Of a DNA stretch of 64,000 nucleotides, positions 43,352 to 52,265 are shown in pieces; the stretch's first letter is position 1; every line of letters begins with the position of its first letter. A program made the position numbers and the translations under genes. The stretch covers positions 1 to 64,000 of the forward strand of contig NZ_AAOU01000019.1 in the NCBI RefSeq assembly GCF_000153325.1, read 5' to 3'. Source of the stretch: Photobacterium sp. SKA34 (GTDB lineage: Bacteria > Pseudomonadota > Gammaproteobacteria > Enterobacterales > Vibrionaceae). The notes beneath the pieces were generated by a model. The model searched no databases. It was not told the DNA's origin and worked only from the letters and a program-made list of their open reading frames with translations.

Positions 43352-45523
43352 ATGGACGTTTCACTCCTATTAGACGGGCTCAATGATAAACAAAGAGAAG
43401 CGGTGGCAGCGCCGTTGGGTAACCACCTCGTACTGGCAGGCGCCGGTAGTGGTAAGACACGAGTGCTGGTTCATCGCATTGCTTGGTTGTTATCGGTAGA
43501 GCAAGCATCACCGTATTCGATTATGTCGGTGACCTTTACCAACAAAGCGGCCGCAGAAATGCGTGGGCGTATTAATGAGTTAATGCACGGCTCAAGTGCG
43601 GGGATGTGGAATGGTACTTTCCACGGACTATGTCACCGCATGCTGCGTGCTCACTACCTTGATGCGCGTTTGCCGGAAGATTTTAATATTTTAGATTCTG
43701 ATGATCAGATGCGTTTATTGCGCCGCTTGATCAAAGCTCAGAATCTAGATGAAAAACATTGGCCTGCTCGTCAGGCTGCTTGGTATATCAATGCCAAGAA
43801 AGATGAAGGTTTACGTCCTAAACACGTTGAAACCTATAGCGATCCCGTAGAGCAAACTTGGCTGCGTATTTACACCGCTTACCAAGAAGCGTGCGATCGC
43901 GCGGGTATGGTCGATTTTGCTGAGTTATTGCTGCGATCTTACGAGTTATTGCGTGATAACAAGCATATTCGTGAACATTACCAAGCACGCTTTAAGCACA
44001 TTTTGGTTGATGAGTTTCAAGATACCAACAGCATTCAGTTTGCGTGGTTACGCTTAATGGCAGGGCCTGATTGCCATGTGATGATCGTGGGTGATGACGA
44101 CCAGTCTATTTATGGCTGGCGTGGAGCAAAAATCGAAAATATTCAGCGTTTCTTAAATGAATTTAAAGGTGCATCGTCGATTTTCCTTGAGCAAAACTAC
44201 CGTTCGACCGGCAATATTCTAAATGCAGCCAATGAGTTGATTGCGAATAACAACGAACGTATGGGCAAGAAACTTTGGACTGACGGCGGTGAAGGTGAGC
44301 CGATTTCGCTTTATTCTGCGTTTAACGAGATTGATGAAGCACGTTTTGCGGTGGGTAAAATCAAAGAATGGCGCGATCAAGGTGGTAGCCTTAACGAAAC
44401 GGCTTTCTTATACCGTAGTAACGCCCAATCACGCGTATTAGAAGAAGCATTAATTCAAGCTGGGTTGCCGTATCGAATTTACGGCGGTATGCGATTCTTC
44501 GAGCGCCAAGAGATAAAAGATGCGTTGTCTTACATGCGCTTAATCTCCAATCGTAATGATGATGCCTCGTTTGAGCGTGTGGTAAACACCCCGACGCGTG
44601 GTTTGGGCGATCGCACGTTAGAGACGATTCGTTTAGTTGCTCGCGATCGTGGTTTAACTATGTGGCAATCGAGTATTGCCTTGCTTGAAGAGCAAGTTTT
44701 AGCTGGCCGTGCGGCTAATTCATTACGCCGTTTCATCGAGCTGATTAACGCACTTGAAGACGATACCGCAGATTTACCAATGTATCAGCAGACCGATGAA
44801 GTCATTCGACATTCCGGTTTACGTGCAATGTACGAGCAAGAAAAAGGCGAAAAAGCCCAAGCGCGTATTGAAAACTTAGAAGAATTGGTCACAGCTACTC
44901 GCCAGTTTGAGATCCCAGAAGAAGCTGAAAGTATGACGCCACTTGCGGCCTTCTTAGCCCATGCGGCACTAGAAGCGGGTGATGGTCAGGCGGATGATTT
45001 TGAAGATGCGGTGCAGCTGATGACGATGCACAGCGCCAAAGGTCTGGAATTCCCAGTGGTATTTATGGTGGGTGTAGAAGAGGGGATGTTCCCTAGCTCA
45101 CGTACCACAGAGGAAGTGGGACGTTTAGAAGAAGAGCGTCGTTTGTGTTACGTGGGGATGACCCGTGCAATGCAAAAACTGTATATCACGTATGCTGAAA
45201 TGCGTCGTTTATACGGGAAAGATAACTTCCACAAACCTTCACGTTTTATCCGCGAAATTCCCGACCAGTTCGTCGAAGAAGTCCGCATGAAAGCGCAAGT
45301 GTCACGTCCGGCAAGCAGTGGTCGTTTTAGCCAAACACAGGTGAATAACAACTTTAATGAGACAGGTTTTAACCTAGGTCAGCGTGTTGAGCATCCAAAA
45401 TTTGGTGAAGGCACCATCATTAACTTTGAAGGCAGTGGCGCACAAAGCCGTGTGCAAGTGGCGTTTAATGGTGAAGGTATTAAGTGGTTGGTGACTCAGT
45501 ACGCCAAGCTTACACCAATGTAA
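43352..45523 (+). CDS. uvrD: DNA helicase II UvrD
   Basis: 723 residues, superfamily 1A helicase. Q-motif LNDKQREAV, Walker A LAGAGSGKTRVL, Ia TFTNKAA, Walker B LVDEFQDTN, motif III GDDDQSIYGWRGA, motif IV FLEQNYRST, motif V TMHSAKGLEFPVVF and motif VI ERRLCYVGMTRA are all present. The C-terminal Tudor-like UvrD extension (GQRVEHPKFGEGTI..GEGIKWLV) mediates partner contact. Acts in nucleotide excision and mismatch repair. The neighbouring bufferin operon replaces the direct yigB-uvrD adjacency of E. coli. Confidence 0.98.
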   Translation: MDVSLLLDGLNDKQREAVAAPLGNHLVLAGAGSGKTRVLVHRIAWLLSVEQASPYSIMSVTFTNKAAAEMRGRINELMHGSSAGMWNGTFHGLCHRMLRAHYLDARLPEDFNILDSDDQMRLLRRLIKAQNLDEKHWPARQAAWYINAKKDEGLRPKHVETYSDPVEQTWLRIYTAYQEACDRAGMVDFAELLLRSYELLRDNKHIREHYQARFKHILVDEFQDTNSIQFAWLRLMAGPDCHVMIVGDDDQSIYGWRGAKIENIQRFLNEFKGASSIFLEQNYRSTGNILNAANELIANNNERMGKKLWTDGGEGEPISLYSAFNEIDEARFAVGKIKEWRDQGGSLNETAFLYRSNAQSRVLEEALIQAGLPYRIYGGMRFFERQEIKDALSYMRLISNRNDDASFERVVNTPTRGLGDRTLETIRLVARDRGLTMWQSSIALLEEQVLAGRAANSLRRFIELINALEDDTADLPMYQQTDEVIRHSGLRAMYEQEKGEKAQARIENLEELVTATRQFEIPEEAESMTPLAAFLAHAALEAGDGQADDFEDAVQLMTMHSAKGLEFPVVFMVGVEEGMFPSSRTTEEVGRLEEERRLCYVGMTRAMQKLYITYAEMRRLYGKDNFHKPSRFIREIPDQFVEEVRMKAQVSRPASSGRFSQTQVNNNFNETGFNLGQRVEHPKFGEGTIINFEGSGAQSRVQVAFNGEGIKWLVTQYAKLTPM

Positions 45524-45560
45524 TTGCATGCGTTCTTGATTGATCGTAATACTTAAAAAT

Positions 45561-45600
45561 AAAGCCCAGCAATCATCTAGAGTGCTGGGCTTTTTGTTTT
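45561..45600. terminator. bidirectional terminator between uvrD and ggt
   Basis: AAAGCCCAGCA / TGCTGGGCTTT stem, T run on the plus strand and A-rich 5' flank. It lies between convergent genes. Confidence 0.9.
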
Positions 45601-45621
45601 TATCTGCGTATTAGCGCACGG

Positions 45622-47385
45622 TTATTGGCTGATCACTTTACCTTCTCGACGAGGATCGGCTGCCCCAATAAGCTGATTTGGCGCAATACTTATCGCTTGA
45701 ATACCTGAATTCAGATCTTTGATTTGAGTTTTATAGCCCAGCTTCTCAAGTTTTGGCGCCCACTCTGCCGCGGGCGTGTTTTTTTCAAGTTCAAAGGTAC
45801 CGAAGCGATTATTCATATTCGGTAAGTTGATCGCTTGTTGTAAATCCATCTCCCAATCAATATACGCAACCAAGGTTTTTGCGAGATAGCCAATGATCTG
45901 ACTTCCTCCGGGTGAACCGATGGTTAGCACTGGCTGGTTATTTTTCATAACAATCGTGGGTGTCATTGACGAGCGAGGTCGTTTACCCGGTTCAATTCGG
46001 TTAGCAACAGGAATACCATCAATTTGGCTACGGAATGAAAAGTCCGTTAATTCATTATTGAGTAGAAATCCCCTGACCATTAAACGTGAACCAAATCTGT
46101 TTTCAATCGTCGAGGTGAGTGAGACTACATTACCTTCTTTATCAACAATCGATAAATGGCTGGTGGAGGGCAATTCGATAGCTTCATCACTGGCACGGTT
46201 ATGGGCATGATTCCAAGGTGGTATCCCCGGTTTTACTTGGGTTAATGCTTTATTTCCATCGAGTAATTTAGCACGCTCGGCAAGGTAGTTGGGATCGAGT
46301 AAGCCACGGACAGGCATTGGCACATAATCACTATCTGCCATATAGCGACCGCGATCAGCAAAAGCTAAGCGAGAGGCATCACCAATTAGCTGCCAACTTT
46401 TGACGCTATCAGCACCGAGCTTATCCAATGGATAATGATTAAGCATGGCTAATATTTGCCCCAAGGTTAATGCGCCGGAGCTGGGTGGCCCCATTCCACA
46501 AATTTGATACTGACGGTAGGGGGCACAAATAGGCTCACGTTGTTTAACGCTGTAGCTGGCAAGATCCATAGTGTTTAACACCCCAGGATTACCTTTTGCG
46601 TTCTGTACGGTATTAACAATATCTCGCGCAATATCGCCTTGATAAAAGGCTTTAGGGCCATAATCAGCCACTTGACGTAAGGTATTTGAATAAGCGTTAT
46701 TAACTAACTTACTTCCTGCTTGAAGTGGTTTGCCTTGTGAGTCAAAAAAGTAGGCTTTAGTTGTAGGATAGCGACTAAGATTTTTCGCATCATTTTCAAC
46801 CATTGCAGCAAGCCGTGGGCTGACGATGAAGCCTTCTTTGGCTAATTTTATCGCAGGAAGAAAAAGCGTTTTCCACGGTAATTTTCCGTATTGCTGATGA
46901 CTGCGCCAAAGCAGTTTAATTGTACCAGGAGTACCTACAGATCGTCCGCCGACAACGGCATCATAGAATTTTAGTGGCTGACCTTGATTGTCTTGAAACA
47001 AACGGGGAGTCGCAGCAAAAGGAGCCGTTTCTCGACCATCAAATGTCGTCATTTGGTTCTTGTCATTATCCCAATACACCAAAAATCCGCCACCACCGAT
47101 CCCGGATGATTGTGGTTCAACCAAGCCTAATATTAGCTGCGAGGTGATCATTGCATCAACAGCACTGCCACCCTGACGTAAAATATCAGCCCCTGCTTGA
47201 CTGGCATAGGCATTGGCTGTGGCGATCATCCACTCTGTACCTGAAACCAACTGTTGTGATTGTTGGTTAATACTCGGCTCAGGTTCAATATGATCAGAGG
47301 CTTGTTGAACTTCATTGGCTAATGCTGGAAATGAAAAACAACAAACACTCAATAAAAAGGCTGTAGCGGAGGTAAACCTTGGCAT
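45622..47385 (-). CDS. ggt: gamma-glutamyltranspeptidase / glutathione hydrolase
   Basis: 587 residues. A signal peptide (about 1-24, ending FPALA) sends it to the periplasm. The proenzyme self-cleaves before a Thr: here the STSHLSIVDKEGNVVSLT segment places the nucleophile near Thr408. GSGGFLVY-type motif SSGIGGGGFLVYW, the GLVEPQSSG stretch, FDGRETAPFAATP and the late IGSPGGSQIIG are family hallmarks. It hydrolyses or transfers the gamma-glutamyl group of glutathione. The ATG with AAGGA 6 nt upstream is preferred over the TTG two codons earlier. Single-gene unit on the minus strand. Confidence 0.95.
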   Translation of the reverse strand: MPRFTSATAFLLSVCCFSFPALANEVQQASDHIEPEPSINQQSQQLVSGTEWMIATANAYASQAGADILRQGGSAVDAMITSQLILGLVEPQSSGIGGGGFLVYWDNDKNQMTTFDGRETAPFAATPRLFQDNQGQPLKFYDAVVGGRSVGTPGTIKLLWRSHQQYGKLPWKTLFLPAIKLAKEGFIVSPRLAAMVENDAKNLSRYPTTKAYFFDSQGKPLQAGSKLVNNAYSNTLRQVADYGPKAFYQGDIARDIVNTVQNAKGNPGVLNTMDLASYSVKQREPICAPYRQYQICGMGPPSSGALTLGQILAMLNHYPLDKLGADSVKSWQLIGDASRLAFADRGRYMADSDYVPMPVRGLLDPNYLAERAKLLDGNKALTQVKPGIPPWNHAHNRASDEAIELPSTSHLSIVDKEGNVVSLTSTIENRFGSRLMVRGFLLNNELTDFSFRSQIDGIPVANRIEPGKRPRSSMTPTIVMKNNQPVLTIGSPGGSQIIGYLAKTLVAYIDWEMDLQQAINLPNMNNRFGTFELEKNTPAAEWAPKLEKLGYKTQIKDLNSGIQAISIAPNQLIGAADPRREGKVISQ

Positions 47386-47519
47386 CGTCAATCCTTATGA
47401 GTGGAGTAATGTCGTTAACTGAACGCTATTTTATACTTTTATTTGATTGAGTTAGATAATAAAAATGAGAGTTCTATCATACATGTCGAATGATTATCTA
47501 AAGGTAAAGAAACTCGCCG

Positions 47520-48425
47520 TTAATTTTTATTATTCGATGATTGCTGATGAGTTCGGATCCCATCAATACTAAATAACAACAGCGCTAACCAAATACAGCC
47601 AAAGGTAATGCCATGTTCTAATTTAAACGGCTCTTTATAAATAAACGTCGCTAATACGAACATCAAACTAGGGCCGATATATTGTAGAAAACCTAAGGTA
47701 GACAGCTTTAATTTCGTTGCGGCACCAGTAAAACACAGTAAAGGCAAGGTAGTGACAATACCTGCAGCGACTAAAAGTAAATTGAGATCGATGGAATTAT
47801 CCGTCAGGTTAGCCGTCGGGCTGCTACTGATAAAAAATAGATAAATAGCGGCTAACGGTAACAACACAAAGGTTTCAATAAATAAGCCAGTTTGAGCATC
47901 AATATTGATTTTTTTTCGTAATAGGCCATAAAACCCAAAGCTGGTCGCAAGTGCAAAGGCAATCCAAGGTAATGACCCAAATTGAATTAGCTCGGCAATA
48001 ACACCAACCGCAGCGATTAAAACGGCCCCCCACTGTAAGTGACGTAGTCTCTCACCTAGTAACAGCATGCCTAATAGCACATTCAATAGTGGGTTAATGT
48101 AGTAGCCTAAACTGGCATCTAAAAGGTGATTGTTATTGACCGCCCAGATGAAAATAAGCCAATTACAACCGACAAGTAATGCAGATATTGTGAGTAGGAA
48201 AAGCGTTTTCGGTTGAGTAAAAACGGTTTTGACACGCCCCCACTGGCGGCTGAATGCAATAATAAGTGCAAGGAAGAAAAACGACCAAATCACGCGATGA
48301 CTCAGTATTTCGAGCGGAGGAACGCTTGCAATGGATTTAAAGTAGAGCGGCGCAATTCCCCACATGGTATAGGCAGAAATAGCGAGAATGATCCCACGTT
48401 TAGCGAGATTGTTGTTATCTTCCAT
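47520..48425 (-). CDS. rarD: RarD-type EamA permease
   Basis: 301 residues, about ten membrane helices. RGIILAISAYTMWGIAPLYFK, the LGYYINPLLNVLLGMLLLGERL segment and PLLCFTGAATKLKLSTLGFLQYIGPSLMF are characteristic of RarD in the DMT superfamily. The substrate is unknown (chloramphenicol resistance in Pseudomonas has been linked to RarD). GGAG lies 5 nt before the ATG. It is divergent from recQ, as in other Vibrionaceae by memory. Confidence 0.92.
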   Translation of the reverse strand: MEDNNNLAKRGIILAISAYTMWGIAPLYFKSIASVPPLEILSHRVIWSFFFLALIIAFSRQWGRVKTVFTQPKTLFLLTISALLVGCNWLIFIWAVNNNHLLDASLGYYINPLLNVLLGMLLLGERLRHLQWGAVLIAAVGVIAELIQFGSLPWIAFALATSFGFYGLLRKKINIDAQTGLFIETFVLLPLAAIYLFFISSSPTANLTDNSIDLNLLLVAAGIVTTLPLLCFTGAATKLKLSTLGFLQYIGPSLMFVLATFIYKEPFKLEHGITFGCIWLALLLFSIDGIRTHQQSSNNKN

Positions 48426-48629
48426 GAAACTCCAAATCTAACATTGGTTAATTTTTATTCTAAAGCAGTATATAAATAAGATTGCTTGATTTACCAGTAT
48501 TTATTTTATTTATAAAGAGAAGATGGAAAATCAGATCATTGAGTTTTTAATTGATTGCCAAGTTACTACCTCGCATCAAAGGGGGCTTTAGGTATAGAAT
48601 GAACGCCCCGTTTAGCCAAGAGACTTATC

Positions 48630-50480
48630 ATGTCATCCGTCTGCCATCATGGACCCAGTTCTGTATTATCAGCGTCTACGAGCGAGTCTGTTTTACAGGA
48701 AATTTTCGGTTATCAGCAATTTCGTGTAGGTCAACTGGATGTGATTGATGCCGTCAATCGTGACGAAGATTGTTTAGTGATTATGCCTACGGGTGGTGGT
48801 AAGTCATTGTGTTATCAGATCCCTGCTTTATTAAAAGAAGGGATCACGCTGGTTATTTCACCGCTTATTTCATTGATGAAAGATCAGGTCGATCAGCTTA
48901 AAGCTAATGGTGTTGCTGCCGCCTATATCAATTCGACGATGGAACGTGATGAGATACTTAGTGTGTTTGATGCGATGAAAGACGCGACGGTGAAGCTAGT
49001 CTATGTCTCGCCTGAGCGTGTATTAACGTATGATTTTATTGATCGTTTACGTGACGTACCGCTGGCGATGGTCGCGGTTGATGAAGCGCATTGTATCTCC
49101 CAATGGGGACATGATTTTAGACCAGAATATGCCGCACTAGGACGATTGAAGCAGTCGTTTGAAAACCTACCGATAATGGCATTAACTGCAACGGCAGATG
49201 AAACAACCCGCCATGATATTGTTAGCCGCCTAGGATTGCAGACTCCTCATGAGTATCTAGGCAGTTTTGATCGCCCGAATATTCGCTATATTTTGTGGGA
49301 AAAACATAAACCGCTAACACAAATTATTCGCTATGTTGAAGGTATGCGTGGGCAGTGCGGCATTATTTATTGCAATAGTCGTAAGAAAGTAGAACAGATC
49401 AGTGAAAAACTGCGAGATAAAGGCATACGTGCTGAGGCCTATCATGCGGGGTTAGATCATATTGAGCGAGCCAATGTTCAAGAGGCGTTTCAACGTGATG
49501 ATATTCATATCGTAGTTGCCACTGTTGCCTTTGGTATGGGGATCAATAAACCCAATGTGCGATATGTCGTGCATTTTGATATTCCTCGTAACATTGAATC
49601 GTATTACCAAGAAACGGGTCGAGCAGGGCGTGATGGTTTACCTGCTGAGGCGGTAATGTTTTACGATCCTTCAGATTTAGCATGGCTTCGCCGTTGTTTA
49701 GATGAAAAAGAAGAAGGGCAGCAAAAGGACGTCGAGCATCATAAACTTCATGCGATGGGCGCTTTTGCTGAAGCACAAACCTGTCGTCGTCAGGTATTGT
49801 TGCATTACTTTGGTGAGCATCGTGATGAGGCATGTGGTAATTGCGATGTGTGTTTAGATCCGCCGCAGCGTTTTAATGCGGTCGAAGTCGCGCAAAAAGC
49901 CTTGTCTTGTGTCTACCGTGTTAACCAAAGCTTCGGTATTACCTATATCGTTGAAGTGCTCCGTGGGATGCAAAACCAACGTATCCGCGAGCATGGACAT
50001 GATAAATTGAGTACTTATGGTATTGGGCGTGAATACAGTCATGAATATTGGGTGAGTGTATTACGCCAGTTAATTCATTTGGGGTACTTAACCCAGAATA
50101 TTAGCCGTAACTCCGTGCTTCAACTAACAGAAAAAGCTCGCCCACTATTACGTGCTGAAATTGGTTTAGAACTTGCTGTTCCGCGACTTGATAATATTGC
50201 CCGTAACATGAAAGTGAATAAACTCGCGAATCGCCAGTACGATAAAAAATTGTTTGCCAAGTTACGTAAATTGCGAAAAGCGATTGCTGATGAAGAAGAT
50301 CTACCACCTTATGTTGTGTTTAACGATGCTAGCTTAATGGAAATGGCAGAGCGATTACCGACGTCAAATGGCGATTTTCTTGCGGTGAATGGAGTAGGGC
50401 AGCGTAAGCTAGAAAAATACGGAGAGGTTTTTTTAGGCTTGATCCGTGATCATTTATTGGCAATTGAAGAGCCGCATTAA
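48630..50480 (+). CDS. recQ: ATP-dependent DNA helicase RecQ
   Basis: 616 residues. Q-motif region FGYQQFRVGQ, Walker A MPTGGGKSLCYQIP (Lys58), DEAH box AVDEAHCISQWGHDFRPEY, motif III LTATAD, motif V IVVATVAFGMGINKPNVR and motif VI YYQETGRAGRDG. The RecQ-Ct zinc site CRRQ..CGNCDVC, winged helix and a C-terminal HRDC domain (about 535-605, GVGQRKLEKYGEVFL) follow. Unwinds DNA in the RecF pathway. Confidence 0.97.
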   Translation: MSSVCHHGPSSVLSASTSESVLQEIFGYQQFRVGQLDVIDAVNRDEDCLVIMPTGGGKSLCYQIPALLKEGITLVISPLISLMKDQVDQLKANGVAAAYINSTMERDEILSVFDAMKDATVKLVYVSPERVLTYDFIDRLRDVPLAMVAVDEAHCISQWGHDFRPEYAALGRLKQSFENLPIMALTATADETTRHDIVSRLGLQTPHEYLGSFDRPNIRYILWEKHKPLTQIIRYVEGMRGQCGIIYCNSRKKVEQISEKLRDKGIRAEAYHAGLDHIERANVQEAFQRDDIHIVVATVAFGMGINKPNVRYVVHFDIPRNIESYYQETGRAGRDGLPAEAVMFYDPSDLAWLRRCLDEKEEGQQKDVEHHKLHAMGAFAEAQTCRRQVLLHYFGEHRDEACGNCDVCLDPPQRFNAVEVAQKALSCVYRVNQSFGITYIVEVLRGMQNQRIREHGHDKLSTYGIGREYSHEYWVSVLRQLIHLGYLTQNISRNSVLQLTEKARPLLRAEIGLELAVPRLDNIARNMKVNKLANRQYDKKLFAKLRKLRKAIADEEDLPPYVVFNDASLMEMAERLPTSNGDFLAVNGVGQRKLEKYGEVFLGLIRDHLLAIEEPH

Positions 50481-50511
50481 AATACCGATCTAGCAAATTT
50501 AGTATAGATAT

Positions 50512-50541
50512 AAAAAAACCGAGCTCATGGTAAGCTCGGTA
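50512..50541 (-). terminator. minus-strand terminator downstream of a small ORF
   Basis: ACCGAGCT / AGCTCGGT stem with seven T residues on the minus strand only. It implies a minus-strand transcript coming from about 50.7 kb. The plus strand lacks a T run after the stem, so it is not a proper recQ terminator. Confidence 0.85.
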
Positions 50542-50563
50542 TAGAATGCGTTAAGAAACACCA

Positions 50564-50683
50564 TTATGGAGTTTGCCACGACAAAACAGCTTGCGTATTT
50601 GGTGGAATATTCATTTCACCGACCATCAAGTTAACGCGACGGGACTCACGATAACGTCTTTGATAGCGAGCTAATAAGACCAT
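50564..50683 (-). CDS. possible 39-residue basic protein
   Basis: The minus strand reads MVLLARYQRRYRESRRVNLM followed by VGEMNIPPNTQAVLSWQTP and a TAA, 23 nt before a minus-strand terminator. The N-terminal half is very basic (six Arg in 18 residues), the rest neutral. I do not recognise it. No good ribosome site is visible and the frame is open for 14 codons upstream, so either another start is used or the transcript is a small RNA. The terminator and intergenic position argue for something expressed here. Confidence 0.4.
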   Translation of the reverse strand: MVLLARYQRRYRESRRVNLMVGEMNIPPNTQAVLSWQTP

Positions 50684-50797
50684 GATGGAATACGAAATAC
50701 TAGCGTGTACTAAATCTTTGTAATCTTAATTAACACTTACTTACATCATGGTGTGAGTAATCGCTATTTCTCTTTCTAGTTATAAAAAGGAATGACA

Positions 50798-51103
50798 ATG
50801 ACTCCACTTGAAAGCCAACCATTTAGCGTTCGTCAACTCGATCTTAATGCACGTTACTTATCCATTATTAGCCCTGATTTTGACTTTGATAGTTTTGATT
50901 TAGTTGCTTTACAACTTTTAAAGATACTCGATGCTACTGTGATTGAAAAAGAATGCAGTGCTGATCTGCATATTTGGTTAGTCGATTTTGAAGGTTGTCG
51001 CTTATTGCTTAAAGGTGAACATTACAGCAGTGCATTGTGGTTAGAGGCGATGAGTGAAGATGATCTTGATACATTGGCATTTGTCGCTGGCTTATTAAAT
51101 TGA
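50798..51103 (+). CDS. small conserved-type acidic protein of unknown function
   Basis: 101 residues, strongly acidic, with no membrane helix, cysteine motif or nucleotide loop (three scattered Cys). It may be a DUF3630-type vibrio protein, a name I recall as being near recQ but cannot verify. The second of two in-frame ATGs (50798) is chosen because AAGGA is 6 nt upstream; the first ATG touches that site. The stretch SLWLEAMSEDDLDTLAFVAGLLN-like C-terminus reads SALWLEAMSEDDLDTLAFV and looks like a regulatory alpha/beta fold, but that is inference. Confidence 0.75.
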   Translation: MTPLESQPFSVRQLDLNARYLSIISPDFDFDSFDLVALQLLKILDATVIEKECSADLHIWLVDFEGCRLLLKGEHYSSALWLEAMSEDDLDTLAFVAGLLN

Positions 51104-51199
51104 GATTGAGATCTATCAAGAGCTAGGCAACAAAGTGAATTTCTGTATAATCGCCGACCTGGTTGTTGTTGGCATATAAAATAGCGAGCAACATATATT

Positions 51200-51230
51200 T
51201 TTGGGTTCCCTCCCCCCATTGACAAAAAGG
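51200..51230 (+). promoter_or_regulatory. preQ1-I (class I) riboswitch of yhhQ
   Basis: UUGGGUUCCCUCCCCCCAUU then GACAAAAAGG can form the small H-type pseudoknot of preQ1-I: stem UGGG/CCCA, loop UUCC, and an A-rich tail whose AAGG pairs with the loop CCU. The AAGG is also the ribosome site 6 nt before the yhhQ ATG, so ligand binding would mask initiation, as in the Thermoanaerobacter tengcongensis aptamer. The gene below imports queuosine precursors. A TATAAT at 51146-51151 is a plausible promoter. Confidence 0.75.
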
Positions 51231-51236
51231 TCTCAC

Positions 51237-51947
51237 ATGACGACTGCTTTATCTCAATCTAATGCTATAGCTTCACCCTCTTTTACTCCGCAACAGCAAA
51301 GTAAAGCCCTAGGCTATTTAGTACTGTTTCATTTACTCGTGATTGCGTCGAGTAACTATTTAGTGCAAATACCTTTTACCGTGTTTGGTTATCACACCAC
51401 CTGGGGGGCGTTTACTTTTCCGTTTATCTTTTTAGCCACCGATCTTACTGTGCGTATTTTTGGGGCTGGAATGGCGCGTAAAATTATTTTCCGTGTCATG
51501 ATGCCTGCGCTGCTCGTATCGTATTTATTATCTGTCTTGTTCTTCCAAGGCGAATACCAAGGGCTAGGACATTTAACGGAATTTAATCTGTTTGTTGCTC
51601 GTATTGCGATTGCCAGTTTTATGGCCTACTTGCTAGGGCAAATTTTAGATGTGTCGGTATTCAACCGCCTACGCCAATTAAAACAATGGTGGATAGCCCC
51701 AACGGCCTCCACTATTTTTGGTAATGCGATTGATACCATTGCGTTCTTTGGTATTGCGTTTTACCACAGTCCCGATCCCTTTATGGCAGCAAATTGGACG
51801 GAAATTGCGTTGGTAGATTACAGCTTTAAGTTAATTATTAGTCTCGGACTATTTGTGCCTATTTATGGCGTATTACTTAATTACTTAATTGATAAGCTGA
51901 CAACGTTATCACCGCAAACGTTAGTGGCTGCAAAGACTAATCAATAG
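51237..51947 (+). CDS. yhhQ: queuosine precursor transporter YhhQ (QPTR/ECF-like)
   Basis: 236 residues, about six membrane helices. HTTWGAFTFPFIFLATDLTVRIFG is the signature of the VUT/YhhQ family, which imports preQ0 and preQ1. The start at MTTALSQS has AAAAGG 6 nt upstream, and that site is embedded in a probable preQ1 riboswitch. An upstream ATG at 51201 lies inside the aptamer and is rejected. Confidence 0.92.
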   Translation: MTTALSQSNAIASPSFTPQQQSKALGYLVLFHLLVIASSNYLVQIPFTVFGYHTTWGAFTFPFIFLATDLTVRIFGAGMARKIIFRVMMPALLVSYLLSVLFFQGEYQGLGHLTEFNLFVARIAIASFMAYLLGQILDVSVFNRLRQLKQWWIAPTASTIFGNAIDTIAFFGIAFYHSPDPFMAANWTEIALVDYSFKLIISLGLFVPIYGVLLNYLIDKLTTLSPQTLVAAKTNQ

Positions 51948-51978
51948 TTTTGTTACTAGTGATAAGGGTGAAAGAAGA

Positions 51979-52003
51979 AGCCGATCTTAGGATCGGTTTT
52001 TTT
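51979..52003 (+). terminator. yhhQ terminator
   Basis: CCGATC / GATCGG stem (loop TTAG) with seven T residues, 31 nt after the yhhQ stop. Confidence 0.85.
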
Positions 52004-52037
52004 GTGCTGTGAAGACACTGGTTAAAAAATATCTTTT

Positions 52038-52094
52038 AAATGACAATTATTCTCAATAAAGTACTTGCATCTCAAGTGAGAATGGTTATTATTA
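52038..52094 (+). promoter_or_regulatory. ryhB promoter with two Fur-box-like sites
   Basis: AAATGACAATTATTCTCA (52038 onward) and TGAGAATGGTTATTATTA (52077-52094) both resemble the Fur consensus of GATAAT hexamers. A -35 TTGCAT (52065-52070), 17-bp spacer and -10 ATTATT (52088-52093) overlap the second box. RyhB is Fur-repressed in enterics and vibrios. Confidence 0.75.
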
Positions 52095-52099
52095 ACAGG

Positions 52100-52265
52100 C
52101 ACTCAGGCGATAGGGTGGAACATAATCATATCGTCTTGATGGCACGACATTGCTCACATTGCTTCCAGTGTACTACAGCTCCGGTTGCGTGTTATTAGTG
52201 TAGGGCTAATAACCGAACACCACTTCTGCTGAGCGACGCTACTCATCGTAGCGTCGCTTTTTCTT
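52100..52265 (+). ncRNA. ryhB: RyhB iron-stress small RNA
   Basis: The core GCACGACATTGCTCACATTG plus CTTCCAGT (52142-52169) is identical to the target-pairing region of E. coli RyhB. The RNA starts near 52100 and ends at the terminator AGCGACGCTA / TAGCGTCGCT with a T-rich tail at 52232-52265, about 165 nt, longer than the 90-nt E. coli form, as in Vibrio. It represses non-essential iron proteins with Hfq when Fur is inactive. Its place just before polA agrees with what I recall for V. cholerae. Confidence 0.93.
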
